In this document: positions 1 through 5,902 of the stretch, piece after piece | Position numbering within the stretch: position 1 is the stretch's first letter | How the letters are laid out: the number at the start of each line of letters is the position of its first letter | Origin: CAZLBV01 sp964557845 | GTDB lineage: Bacteria; Acidobacteriota; Aminicenantia; Aminicenantales; Aminicenantaceae | Assembly: GCA_964557845.1 (NCBI GenBank) | Contig: CAZLBV010000066.1 | Location: 1-10,945 of the forward strand | DNA length: 10,945 nt | Reading direction: 5' to 3' | Translations under genes and position numbers: made by a program | The notes under the pieces: model-generated | Seen by the model: only the letters and a program-made list of their open reading frames with translations | What the model was told of the DNA's origin: nothing | The model's database searches: none

Positions 1-879
1 TCGGCCTTCCGATCCATCGTATGGATGCATCCCAAAAATCAAGGATTTTAGCCTATAAAGACGAAATCGAAAAGTGGCAGAAAGAATGCTTCAAATCCAA
101 GAACAGATACACTCAATTCTATCAAAAACCAAGAGCCTGGTATAAAAATCCCTACATCATTTATCTGGGGGCCATTCTATTCGCTGCTGTTATTTTTTTT
201 TTACTGTTATTTGTCTTTCCAAAAGCACAGCAGCCTTATGATTTCCGGATTGAAAAAAACCGCCTCATCATCCTGAGTGAACCCGGAAAAAAGATATGGG
301 AGTATGATACAGAAATTGAAAATCTTAGATGCCGACGGTTTATCCTTGGGTGAATACTGGCACTCCGGACGATTGTCTGATTATGCTTTAACAGATTTAA
401 ACCAGGACAAAAAAAATGAATCGATCGTATCTGGAATGAACAATTATTATATAAAAGGGATGATCGCTGTTTTTGATCCGGGTAATATATCCGGGAGCTC
501 ACCTCAAATACAGGATGAATATAGATTCAAAGATATAGATTCCGGAACGGAAAAATACTACATTCTATTCCTACGCATTGATGTTGATAAGGCGGAGCAC
601 CTCAGAGAAAACATTTCGATCATCGATATTTTGAACAATGAAAGAATATCAGCGCTGGCGAAAAACAGCAATCTTCTGTTTGAATTTGATTTCAATGTCC
701 ACATCTAGACCATCCGCCCCAGCGATTCATTCAGAAGCGCCCATATAGCGCTGCGAAAACAAGGCAAGATCGAAAGTGAATTAGATGATGCCTATTTCGA
801 ACGGTTAAAAGAGAGTTTGCTTTATTTCGACAGTAAACTTTGGATTTCGGAGATGACCATGCGAAATCCCTGGGATTGA
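1..879 (+). pseudogene. Broken single-TM membrane protein gene (frameshift plus in-frame TAG)
   Basis: Three collinear open segments form one damaged gene. The first (first ATG at 21, but the frame is open to the window edge and no Shine-Dalgarno site precedes that ATG) has a charged helical N-terminus, one membrane segment at about residues 47-67 and a beta-rich start ending near 'KKIWEYDTE'. The frame then changes around 312-330 and continues through 'DADGLSLGEYWHSG' and 'DLNQDKKNE', to a TAG at 706-708. The same frame reads on with coding-like sequence ('SDSFRSAHIALRKQG', 'LDDAYFERLKESLLYFD') to TGA at 877-879. I associate this layout (cytoplasmic helix, one TM, then an extracytoplasmic FG-GAP-like beta domain with a 'DxNxDxxxE' motif) with uncharacterised proteins of Aminicenantes-like bacteria. 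From memory, relatives have a longer middle part, so the frame change may mark an internal deletion. Function is unknown. Sequencing error could explain one lesion, less easily both. Confidence 0.72.
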
Positions 880-1319
880 GCTGGTTTCTTTCGCTTCGTA
901 AGAAAAAAGCAACCGCTGCCTTAATCCTTCTGGCCTTACTTATTCAATTCTTTCTATGAGATCTTGCAGCCAAAACCCTCCCCCTCATAGGAAAATCCCA
1001 TAATCTAAAGAAAAGAAGGATGAACATGACACAAAACCCGAATTTGCTTCTTTAAAATTCGGCTGGAAAATTTCGGTTTAGGCTGAAAGCTCCGAACGGC
1101 TTCGTAATAGCCGCAGGAAAAGCCTGCGAGAGTAAGGCCGGCTGCAAGAACGGGGTCGAATCAGTATAGACGAACGCCCCGATCGCGGATGTGGTGGATC
1201 TGGCGTAAGGTTTCTACTCGCTCATAATCTTTATAAACGCCGGGTCGTGAATCTGTTCGATTTTTCTGCTTATATTAAGTAATTAATAAAATAAATTATA
1301 GTCTGTATCTAGGGGTGAA
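880..1319. other. Gene-free stretch with decayed sequence
   Basis: No intact gene is visible on either strand. On the + strand an open stretch up to TGA at 957-959 encodes a Lys-rich then hydrophobic segment ('KKKATAALILLALLIQFFL') without a credible start. On the - strand 1161-1274 holds about 37 open codons without a start codon ('DYERVETLRQIHHIRDRG'), not securely assignable. Two hairpins occur: 1038-1062 and a 6-bp stem CGCAGG/CCTGCG at 1112-1128. Neither has a proper T-tract. The centre is more GC-rich than the flanking AT-rich sequence, which suggests remnants of former genes rather than a regulatory region. Confidence 0.5.
1038..1062. repeat. Perfect 8-bp inverted repeat
   Basis: Arms CCGAATTT (1038-1045) and AAATTCGG (1055-1062) are perfectly complementary around a 9-base loop. 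On the - strand the stem is followed by GTTTTG, only a poor U-tract, so it is at best a weak terminator of leftward transcription. It lies downstream of the MltR-like gene in that direction. Confidence 0.4.
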
Positions 1320-1826
1320 CTAATCTTGTTTTAAAATTATTGAATCTGTAGCTTCAATAAACTTTGAAGTCCTGTTTAAAATCTGTTCGAGTTTTAAAAT
1401 ATATAGTCCAATTGCAATATTATATTTAGCCCGTGGAGTCGGAATTTTTATCTTTACTCCACTTTTAAGAATTACTCTAATTATATTAAAACCACTACAT
1501 AAATTTGAAATCTTTGAATCATCAAATGAATTGAAATTAACATCATGAGCAAATGTATTTCTTATTTCAAGAATATGATTTAAGTCTTCTATGATATCAT
1601 TATTAATTAATCCTAACATTTTAAAGAAGTCTATTTTTTGCTTTGTAGTTCGATTTTTTATTAGATCAGATCCGCCTATTAATTTCTTCTTCAAAATCTT
1701 GGTTATAAAACCTTCGAGATAAACGCAACCAAGAACAGCAGCACCCCTATCTGATTCTTTATTAAATTCTTCTTGAAATTTCTGGTATTCCGGTCTGTTT
1801 ATAAACGAAATTGAAAATCTCGTCAT
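1320..1826 (-). CDS. MltR-like / HEPN-type protein
   Basis: A 168-residue helical protein from the ATG at 1824-1826. Numbered from there, a central block 'ESDRGAAVLGCVYLEGFI' (about 24-41) and 'LGLINNDIIEDLNHILEIRNTFAH' split across 71-94 match the organisation of the MltR (mannitol operon repressor-like) family: a conserved 'RG' helix, a 'GLI' turn and an 'IRNxFAH' motif. R89-N-T-F-A-H94 also fits the RX4-6H motif of HEPN RNases, so an RNA-cleaving or RNA-binding role is possible. No DNA-binding domain is seen. I chose the second ATG because GGAGGG sits just before it; the ATG at 1836-1838 lies inside that Shine-Dalgarno sequence. The gene ends in TAG. It is 99 bases beyond the pentapeptide gene on the same strand, with no mannitol genes nearby, so a mannitol repressor role is unlikely. 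Family assignment is fairly sure; function is open. Confidence 0.75.
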   Translation of the reverse strand: MTRFSISFINRPEYQKFQEEFNKESDRGAAVLGCVYLEGFITKILKKKLIGGSDLIKNRTTKQKIDFFKMLGLINNDIIEDLNHILEIRNTFAHDVNFNSFDDSKISNLCSGFNIIRVILKSGVKIKIPTPRAKYNIAIGLYILKLEQILNRTSKFIEATDSIILKQD

Positions 1827-1830
1827 GATT

Positions 1831-1836
1831 CCCTCC
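1831..1836 (-). promoter_or_regulatory. Shine-Dalgarno site that decides the start of the MltR-like gene
   Basis: GGAGGG on the - strand, four bases before the ATG at 1824-1826. It overlaps the alternative upstream ATG (1836-1838), which has no site of its own, so the downstream ATG is the probable start. Confidence 0.6.
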
Positions 1837-1925
1837 ATAAATAAATTTAAATATTTCCCCCCTAAATCCTCCTAACGAGCTTGGTTGCGAAGATACTGAT
1901 CAGCCCGCCGAGCGCCCGGCAAGTT

Positions 1926-2480
1926 TTATTCTTCTCCATTACTCTCCTCTTCTCCCTCCCTCTCCGGCTTCTCCAGCAGGTGGGGGTAGTGTTCTTTGAT
2001 TTGCTTCTCTAGCCCATGATCGATTTTAGCCTGATAAAGGCTTTTGACATTGAAAAGCTGATGTAAGGTGAGGTTTTCTGCTCCACTTAGATTGGCTCTC
2101 GTTAAATTGGCATTCGTGAAGTCTGCCATATTGAGATTGGCTCCCAAAAGATCTGCTTCAAATAAATCAGTCTCTCTAAGATCTGCCCAGGTCATGTCTG
2201 CTTTCCTAAAATCGGTTCCTTTGAGGTTAGCTCCCAGGAAATCGGCATCCTTAAGGTTAGCATTCATGAAGGAAGATTTATTAGCGTTAGCATTTTCGAA
2301 ACTGGCTTTCATCAAGATAGCTTTAAAAAGGATGGCTTGCGTCAAGTTTGTTCCCCAAAGATTGGCTTCTGTTAGGTTGATATACCTAAGGTCAGCATTT
2401 TCTAAAAAACATTCAGTTAATTTTATTCTACTAATCCCCTCCCTATTCAATCTCTTAATATTGCCGACGATTTTATACAT
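1926..2480 (-). CDS. Pentapeptide-repeat protein (C-terminal half of the split gene)
   Basis: 184 residues. After a basic N-terminus ('NIKRLNREGISRIKL'), about 22 consecutive A(D/N)LXX units run from about residue 26 to 136, for example 'ADFLGANLKGTDFRKADM'. Such repeats form a right-handed quadrilateral beta-helix. A C-terminal cap follows, 'NLTLHQLFNVKSLYQAKID...YPHLLEKPE', which is matched closely in the 266-residue paralog upstream ('NLTLDQISQTKTLYEAQLD...YPHLRERPE'), so the cap is a real family feature. The tail is acidic. There is no signal or membrane segment: the anchor is in the 85-residue open frame upstream, in frame but across a TAG. The ATG at 2478-2480 lacks an isolated strong Shine-Dalgarno site, though GAGGA lies a few bases before it. 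Target unknown; DNA mimicry of the Qnr type is not implied by the sequence. Confidence 0.8.
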   Translation of the reverse strand: MYKIVGNIKRLNREGISRIKLTECFLENADLRYINLTEANLWGTNLTQAILFKAILMKASFENANANKSSFMNANLKDADFLGANLKGTDFRKADMTWADLRETDLFEADLLGANLNMADFTNANLTRANLSGAENLTLHQLFNVKSLYQAKIDHGLEKQIKEHYPHLLEKPEREGEEESNGEE

Positions 2481-2525
2481 TGCCTCCTCAGATTTCCACC
2501 CTCTGAAATCATCAATCTCCTCCTG

Positions 2526-2783
2526 CTATCTTTTTATATCGAGCTCTCTTTTTAATCTCTTCTCTCCTAACCGCTGCAGTATAAAAATCAGAACACCAAT
2601 TATTAAAATGTCAAACAACATTCCATGAGCTTCAACTAATATATTTTTAAAAATATCTCCTTCATAATGATATTTAAAATATGTGATACCAACTATAAGC
2701 ACAGTTAAAAAGATAAAAACAACTAACGCAGTTAAGGCCGGTTTCATAGCAATTTTTTCTATAAAATCCCTTAGCTTTTTCAC
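2526..2783 (-). CDS. Two-TM membrane anchor (N-terminal half of the split pentapeptide gene)
   Basis: 85 residues with two predicted membrane helices (about 16-36 and 53-72) and a basic C-terminus ending in TAG. The second helix, 'EAHGMLFDILIIGVLIFIL', aligns with 'EAFGMLLDILVIGIIILAL' in the 266-residue neighbour, so this is the anchor domain of a paralog that lost its pentapeptide domain through the stop. The start codon is GTG (2781-2783). An AAGGA Shine-Dalgarno sequence overlaps the TAA stop of the preceding gene, which ends at 2793, so translation is probably coupled. An ATG five bases upstream opens only two codons. If translated alone the product would be a bare two-helix membrane peptide. 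Confidence 0.7.
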   Translation of the reverse strand: MKKLRDFIEKIAMKPALTALVVFIFLTVLIVGITYFKYHYEGDIFKNILVEAHGMLFDILIIGVLIFILQRLGEKRLKRELDIKR

Positions 2784-2792
2784 TTCATATCC

Positions 2793-3593
2793 TTACACTT
2801 CCTCATCCTCCGGTCTTTCCCGCAAGTGGGGATATTGGCGGTTGACTTGTTCCAGCAGATCAGGATCTAGTTGAGCTTCATATAAGGTTTTTGTTTGAGA
2901 AATCTGGTCAAGGGTGAGATTAACAGCTCTTCTTAAATCACATCTTCTGAAATCAACATTTCGAAGATTCGCACCTTCAAAATTGGCCTTAGTAACTACA
3001 GCAAAATTTTTTATTTTTGCATCCTCGAAATCCGTTGAAACTAGTGTTGCTCCAGTTAGGTTGGCTTCTGCCAAAAAGGCACCCTGTAATTTTGCCTGTG
3101 TGAGAAAAGCATTTGAAAGATTTGCGCCCCAGAAAGAGACTTCTCGTAGATCTGAATTTACAAACACAGCTCGTGATAAATTGGAAAATCCAAAATAAAC
3201 TCCCCTGAGGTCCATTTCCCTGAAATTAGCGTTAAAAAGATAACAAAATTTTAAATCAACTTTTTTTGCTCCGTCGCTCCTCATCCTTTTCAAAAGTCCT
3301 TCTATTCTATGCATCGCTTCTCTTCCAGCCCATCTACTTAAAGAATCAATTTCCTCTTGCCATCCAAAAATTCGCTTCCTTCTATCTCTTATCTCGTTAA
3401 GAGCAAGAATGATAATTCCAATGACTAGTATGTCAAGCAGCATCCCGAAAGCTTCGATAAGTAATCCCCCTCCAAAGCCTTCAATCCTTTTATAAGTTTT
3501 CCATGCGAGAATCCCCCACAATAATGCGAAAAGAATCAAAACAAAAATAGCAATTCTAACTGACTCGGGAATCTTACGCCAAAGGGGGATCAT
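2793..3593 (-). CDS. Membrane-anchored pentapeptide-repeat protein
   Basis: 266 residues: two membrane helices (about 11-31 and 43-65), a charged helical linker containing 'GWQEEIDSLSRWAGREAMHRI' (78-97), pentapeptide repeats from about 112 to 225 ('ANLSNAFLTQAKLQGAFLAE' is typical), and a C-terminal cap ending 'YPHLRERPEDEEV'. With both helices near the N-terminus the beta-helix is predicted on the cytoplasmic face. It is the intact paralog of the split gene downstream. It starts within the stop of the 87-residue gene (ATGA overlap, 3590-3593), and GGGGGAT near the start codon lies inside the gene rather than before it. The TAA stop overlaps the Shine-Dalgarno site of the next gene. Membrane pentapeptide proteins of this architecture are common but uncharacterised; no enzymatic motif is seen. 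Confidence 0.85.
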   Translation of the reverse strand: MIPLWRKIPESVRIAIFVLILFALLWGILAWKTYKRIEGFGGGLLIEAFGMLLDILVIGIIILALNEIRDRRKRIFGWQEEIDSLSRWAGREAMHRIEGLLKRMRSDGAKKVDLKFCYLFNANFREMDLRGVYFGFSNLSRAVFVNSDLREVSFWGANLSNAFLTQAKLQGAFLAEANLTGATLVSTDFEDAKIKNFAVVTKANFEGANLRNVDFRRCDLRRAVNLTLDQISQTKTLYEAQLDPDLLEQVNRQYPHLRERPEDEEV

Positions 3594-3853
3594 TTAAAAA
3601 ATACTCCATATGCAGCAATCGCAAGTCCTAAAACAGAGATAACCACTAAAATCCAGTTCAGGGTTTTGATTTTTTTTGTGAGTTCATTGGTAGTTTGTGA
3701 ATTTCTCTCTGTCGTATCTTTAAGTCTATCGATACTATCTATTAACACAGCCAAAAGGAAATTTTTATCATCGCCAGCTCGGCCTTCATCTAAAATTAAT
3801 CTCAAAGCATCCGCCTTCCTTTCATCCCTTGTTCTTTTTGGTTTCTCGGACAT
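3590..3853 (-). CDS. Small coiled-coil protein with a C-terminal TM helix
   Basis: 87 residues. The N-terminus is very basic and hydrophilic ('KPKRTRDERKADALRL'). A helical, coiled-coil-like stretch covers about 34-64, and one hydrophobic helix at about 66-84 ends almost at the C-terminus, a tail-anchored layout. AGGAG lies 8 bases before the ATG. The stop overlaps the start of the 266-residue pentapeptide gene by four bases (ATGA), so the two are made together and may act together, perhaps as membrane partners. I do not recognise a named family. Confidence 0.7.
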   Translation of the reverse strand: MSEKPKRTRDERKADALRLILDEGRAGDDKNFLLAVLIDSIDRLKDTTERNSQTTNELTKKIKTLNWILVVISVLGLAIAAYGVFFK

Positions 3854-3919
3854 GCTGTTTTCTCCTTTTCGATCTCCGATGTTGACACTTAACGGAAATA
3901 CATTTTTCTTTCATATTCA

Positions 3920-4348
3920 TTAAACATAGAAATTAATAGCTGAAAATATTATGAAAAAAGTAAATCCAATAATAAGAGAGATTTTAGTAAGATAATCATA
4001 AAAAACGATTCCGTTTAAGGAACGAGAAAGCTTTTCATTCATACTTTTTGCCCTCTCCTTATTATCTTCATCATATGATATCCTTATCCCGGTTGCATAT
4101 AATATCGCATTTGTTGTATGCGTCATTGGTAATATAGAGCCTATAAGACACACACCGAAGGCAACCAGGGAAATAATAATTAAACAGACTCCTTTTGGAT
4201 TACTGAATATTTTTTCAAGAAAAGCAACAAGAATTAGAATTGCCCCACTACTTACGGTAGTTAAATGCTTAAAATAATCAAACTGAATTCTCTGTACTTC
4301 CTTTAGTCTCTCAATGTTTCCTAAAACTTCATCTATTTTTTCCGACAT
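3920..4348 (-). CDS. Three-TM membrane protein, unknown function
   Basis: 142 residues. An N-terminal amphipathic, coiled-coil-like segment (about 1-28, 'EKIDEVLGNIERLKEVQR') is followed by membrane helices at about 30-48, 52-74 and 119-140, with a charged loop between the second and third ('SYDEDNKERAKSMNEKLSRS'). A strong AGGAGG Shine-Dalgarno site precedes the ATG. The next gene on the same strand starts 66 bases further on, so it could head the pentapeptide operon or be separate. No catalytic motif is visible. The short helix plus small TM bundle recalls generic membrane effectors or sensors, but this is only a resemblance. Confidence 0.68.
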   Translation of the reverse strand: MSEKIDEVLGNIERLKEVQRIQFDYFKHLTTVSSGAILILVAFLEKIFSNPKGVCLIIISLVAFGVCLIGSILPMTHTTNAILYATGIRISYDEDNKERAKSMNEKLSRSLNGIVFYDYLTKISLIIGFTFFIIFSAINFYV

Positions 4349-4366
4349 TGATACTCCTCCTTTTAA

Positions 4367-4734
4367 TCATTTAATTCTCCAAAGAATACTACTTGTCAGC
4401 GGATTACACACCGAACAAGGCGTATATCCTTTAACCTTTGCCTCGTCTAAATCGATAGGTATACAGCTATCTTTTAGATACTGGCAGTTCCATCGATGAT
4501 ATCTTGATCCGATTTCTCCTAAGTATAAGATTATTTCCAATGAAACAATCGAATGTTCGGTTTCGAAAAAAGCAAAGCTCTTTTTAAAATGTCTACTTCT
4601 CTTTTTTTGCAGTTAACAGACAATTCCAAATCAGAATCAAGGCCATCATATAAATCTTCCATGCCGTATTCAATTAAGGATGTTCTGTTTAAAACATCAG
4701 TCAATTGAAACTTAGCTCCTTTTGCATAATAAAT
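4367..4734 (-). pseudogene. Frameshifted gene with C-terminal 'YHRxxC...PCxxC' zinc-type domain
   Basis: Two overlapping open frames read leftward. The first (4734 down to the TAA at 4531-4533) contains 'MEDLYDGLDSDLELSVNCKK' with ATG at 4660-4662. The second (open 4612 down to TGA at 4367-4369) encodes 'GSRYHRWNCQYLKDSCIPID' then 'EAKVKGYTPCSVCNP'. That is the well-known short domain YHRxxCxYLxxSxIPIxLxEAKxxGYxPCxxCxP, found alone or after other domains such as thermonuclease-like ones; its Cys and His residues probably bind zinc. The frames can be joined near the run of six A (+ strand 4566-4571), giving 'ILKRALLF' then 'FETEHSIVSLEI'. The join is a guess. No good Shine-Dalgarno site is seen before the ATG. 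It could be a real pseudogene, a homopolymer sequencing error, or a small gene starting at TTG 4538-4540. Confidence 0.6.
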
Positions 4735-5051
4735 TTAAGGAAATTTCTATTTTCTTTTGATGCGATATTTCACCTAATATCAAAATTCCACCCTTTAAGT
4801 GACACAATTATGATTTTTAATAATACATATGAAAACCAACCTGGTCAATAAAAATCGCAGGAAAAAATGCAAAAAATACAGTATAAAAATATTTGTATAT
4901 GTTACTCAAATGGGAAGGTAAAAAGGAAAATTCCAGGGATCGATCATTGATATCACATGGGAGGAAGCTGGTATGTTCTATGCCTGATACAGATTTGCGT
5001 GTAAGCTAAAGAACGTCAACACTAGAATGGGAATTAATTGCCGAAGATGTA
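4735..5051. other. AT-rich gap without recognisable genes
   Basis: Stops are frequent in all frames. The longest start-to-stop frame on the + strand (ATG about 4867, 27 codons) has no family features. I see no strong hairpin, tRNA or promoter here. It separates the decayed gene from the end of the toxin-antitoxin operon and may hold the terminator of the latter, but no T-tract hairpin is evident. Confidence 0.45.
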
Positions 5052-5459
5052 TCATTTATTCTTTTTTTTCTCTTTTTCCCAGAATTCCCGGGGAGTAACG
5101 ATCAAGGTTTTCCGGTATTTTTTTAGCACAAGGAGATCTTCATCTCCTGTGACAATGAATTCCGGATGCATTTTTTCTGCCAGGCCGAGTATGTGAATAT
5201 CCTTTTTATCCCGGCAGGCCTTGTTATCGACAAAAGCTTCCTCACTAAGAAGACAGCTTTCTTTTAAATAAGAGATGAGCATATGCACATTTTCAGAGGG
5301 CATCTTTAATTTATTTTGCAGATGGGAGAATAGCTCTGATAATATTGTTTCGCTGATGAGAATAGTATGCCTTTCCAGGCAAAGTTCAAAAACAGCATGA
5401 GCTAATCCTCTGGTGGCAAATGCAGAAAAAATGACATTTGTATCAAATATAACTTTCAT
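5052..5459 (-). CDS. PIN-domain toxin of a type II toxin-antitoxin pair
   Basis: 135 residues covering one complete PIN domain, of the 'putative toxin component, PIN family' type (COG1569-like). The metal-binding acidic residues of PIN RNases can be placed: D6 in 'VIFDTNVIFSAF', E42 in 'SETILSELF', D84/D87 in 'CRDKKDIHILGLAE' and D106/D108 in 'VTGDEDLL'. The full set suggests an active, Mg-dependent RNase acting in the cytoplasm. The Lys-rich C-terminus ('EKEKKKNK') may contact RNA. The ATG overlaps the antitoxin stop by four bases (ATGA), so translation is coupled with antitoxin first, the usual order. RNA target unknown. Confidence 0.9.
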   Translation of the reverse strand: MKVIFDTNVIFSAFATRGLAHAVFELCLERHTILISETILSELFSHLQNKLKMPSENVHMLISYLKESCLLSEEAFVDNKACRDKKDIHILGLAEKMHPEFIVTGDEDLLVLKKYRKTLIVTPREFWEKEKKKNK

Positions 5460-5674
5460 GAAATCTGTTTATAAACATCTTCATCAGTCATAATGCCCTG
5501 GGCTTCAGCAAAAGGCAGGGTCATTTCCCTCAGCTTGCGGAATCGATAGAGCGAAACATATTTTTTTAGGGATTCTCGGACCAAATTGCTAACTGGAATA
5601 CCTTCCTTTTCACTGATCTCCTTCAGGTCTTTACTTAAATCATCAGGGATCCTCACCGTCATTGTTTGACTCAT
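5456..5674 (-). CDS. Ribbon-helix-helix antitoxin (CopG-like)
   Basis: 72 residues. The N-terminal strand 'TMTVRIPDDLSKDLKEI' followed by 'GIPVSNLVRESLKKYV' is a standard ribbon-helix-helix DNA-binding domain (about 3-42). It acts as a dimer, binding operators through the strand residues. The C-terminal part (about 45-72, 'FRKLREMTLPFAEAQGIMTD') would bind and block the PIN toxin encoded immediately downstream. GGAG stands 7 bases before the ATG. Its promoter carries two 9-bp palindromes 10 bp apart, consistent with repression by antitoxin or the toxin-antitoxin complex. Confidence 0.88.
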   Translation of the reverse strand: MSQTMTVRIPDDLSKDLKEISEKEGIPVSNLVRESLKKYVSLYRFRKLREMTLPFAEAQGIMTDEDVYKQIS

Positions 5675-5686
5675 TTGCTTTCTCCA

Positions 5687-5705
5687 TGTAATACAATGTA
5701 ATACA
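5687..5705. promoter_or_regulatory. Probable antitoxin operator: two TGTAATACA palindromes
   Basis: TGTAATACA occurs at 5687-5695 and again at 5697-5705. Each is a perfect TGTA-A-TACA palindrome and the two are 10 bp apart, one helix turn, as expected for two ribbon-helix-helix dimers bound side by side. Both touch or flank the predicted -10 (5695-5700), so binding would shut the promoter. Confidence 0.6.
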
Positions 5706-5723
5706 CATTCTCATGGCTGTCAA
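5695..5723 (-). promoter_or_regulatory. Toxin-antitoxin promoter
   Basis: On the - strand TTGACA (5718-5723, perfect -35) is separated by 17 bases from TACATT (5695-5700, 4/6 match to -10). Transcription would start near 5688, leaving a leader of about 14 bases that contains the GGAG ribosome site before the antitoxin ATG at 5674. Confidence 0.65.
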
Positions 5724-5727
5724 GGAC

Positions 5728-5768
5728 AGTTAGAGTCGATCATCCTATTGATAAAATTAACTCTAACT
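5728..5768. repeat. 9-bp inverted repeat upstream of the toxin-antitoxin promoter
   Basis: AGTTAGAGT (5728-5736) and ACTCTAACT (5760-5768) are perfect complements with a 23-base spacer. The left arm starts 5 bases beyond the -35 of the toxin-antitoxin promoter. The repeat could be an operator, an edge of an inserted segment, or a chance palindrome. It has no T-tract. Confidence 0.4.
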
Positions 5769-5902
5769 TTTAAGATCAATTATGGGCCCAAAAAATCACT
5801 TCTAATCAAGATTCTTCAGGGGAAAAAATTATAAATTATTTGATATCAATCAATTATATCAGCCAAGACGCATTTATCATTTATACACTTATAGCAATTA
5901 TA

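Larger units (their letters stand above)
1926..2783 (-). pseudogene. Two-TM pentapeptide-repeat gene split by an in-frame amber codon
   Basis: The 85-residue membrane half and the 184-residue pentapeptide half are in the same frame, separated only by one TAG (2526-2528) and 15 further codons ('QEEIDDFRGWKSEEA'). The neighbouring 266-residue paralog has an uninterrupted equivalent, reading 'GWQEEIDSLSRWAGREAM' where this gene reads '*QEEIDDFRGWKSEEAM'. The stop takes the place of a Trp (TGG to TAG, one transition). The undamaged gene would encode about 285 residues. The two halves are listed separately because each could still be translated: the first from its GTG start, the second by reinitiation at ATG 2478-2480. 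Confidence 0.8.

Noticed and set aside
1112..1128. CGCAGG/CCTGCG hairpin as a terminator
   Set aside because: Only 6 bp with no T-tract on either strand.
1161..1274. Leftward open stretch 'DYERVETLRQIHHIRDRG', faintly like part of a MerR-type helix-turn-helix regulator
   Set aside because: Only about 37 codons, no start codon, a stop just upstream and no other half of the domain; the resemblance is too weak to name.
1859..1925. Leftward reading 'RALGGLISIFATKLVRRI' between the pentapeptide and MltR-like genes
   Set aside because: Too short and without a start; it could be the tail of a lost gene or chance in a GC-rich patch.
706..2528. Possible genome-wide recoding of TAG, since two conserved frames continue through TAG
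   Set aside because: TAG also ends the MltR-like gene (1320-1322) and the Cys-rich gene (8326-8328) at natural ends, and the left-end gene has a frameshift as well. Ordinary mutation is simpler.
2068..2628. Long + strand open frame opposite the pentapeptide gene
   Set aside because: Its repetitive Ser/Ala/Leu composition is the antisense image of the pentapeptide repeats; the other strand shows the real protein family.
4314..4499. 61-codon + strand open frame across the 142-residue gene start
   Set aside because: It lies antisense to both the gene start and the conserved Cys/His domain on the other strand.
1926..4734. CRISPR-like or tandem DNA repeat in the pentapeptide genes
   Set aside because: The periodicity is 15 bases and comes from the protein repeats; there are no spacers.
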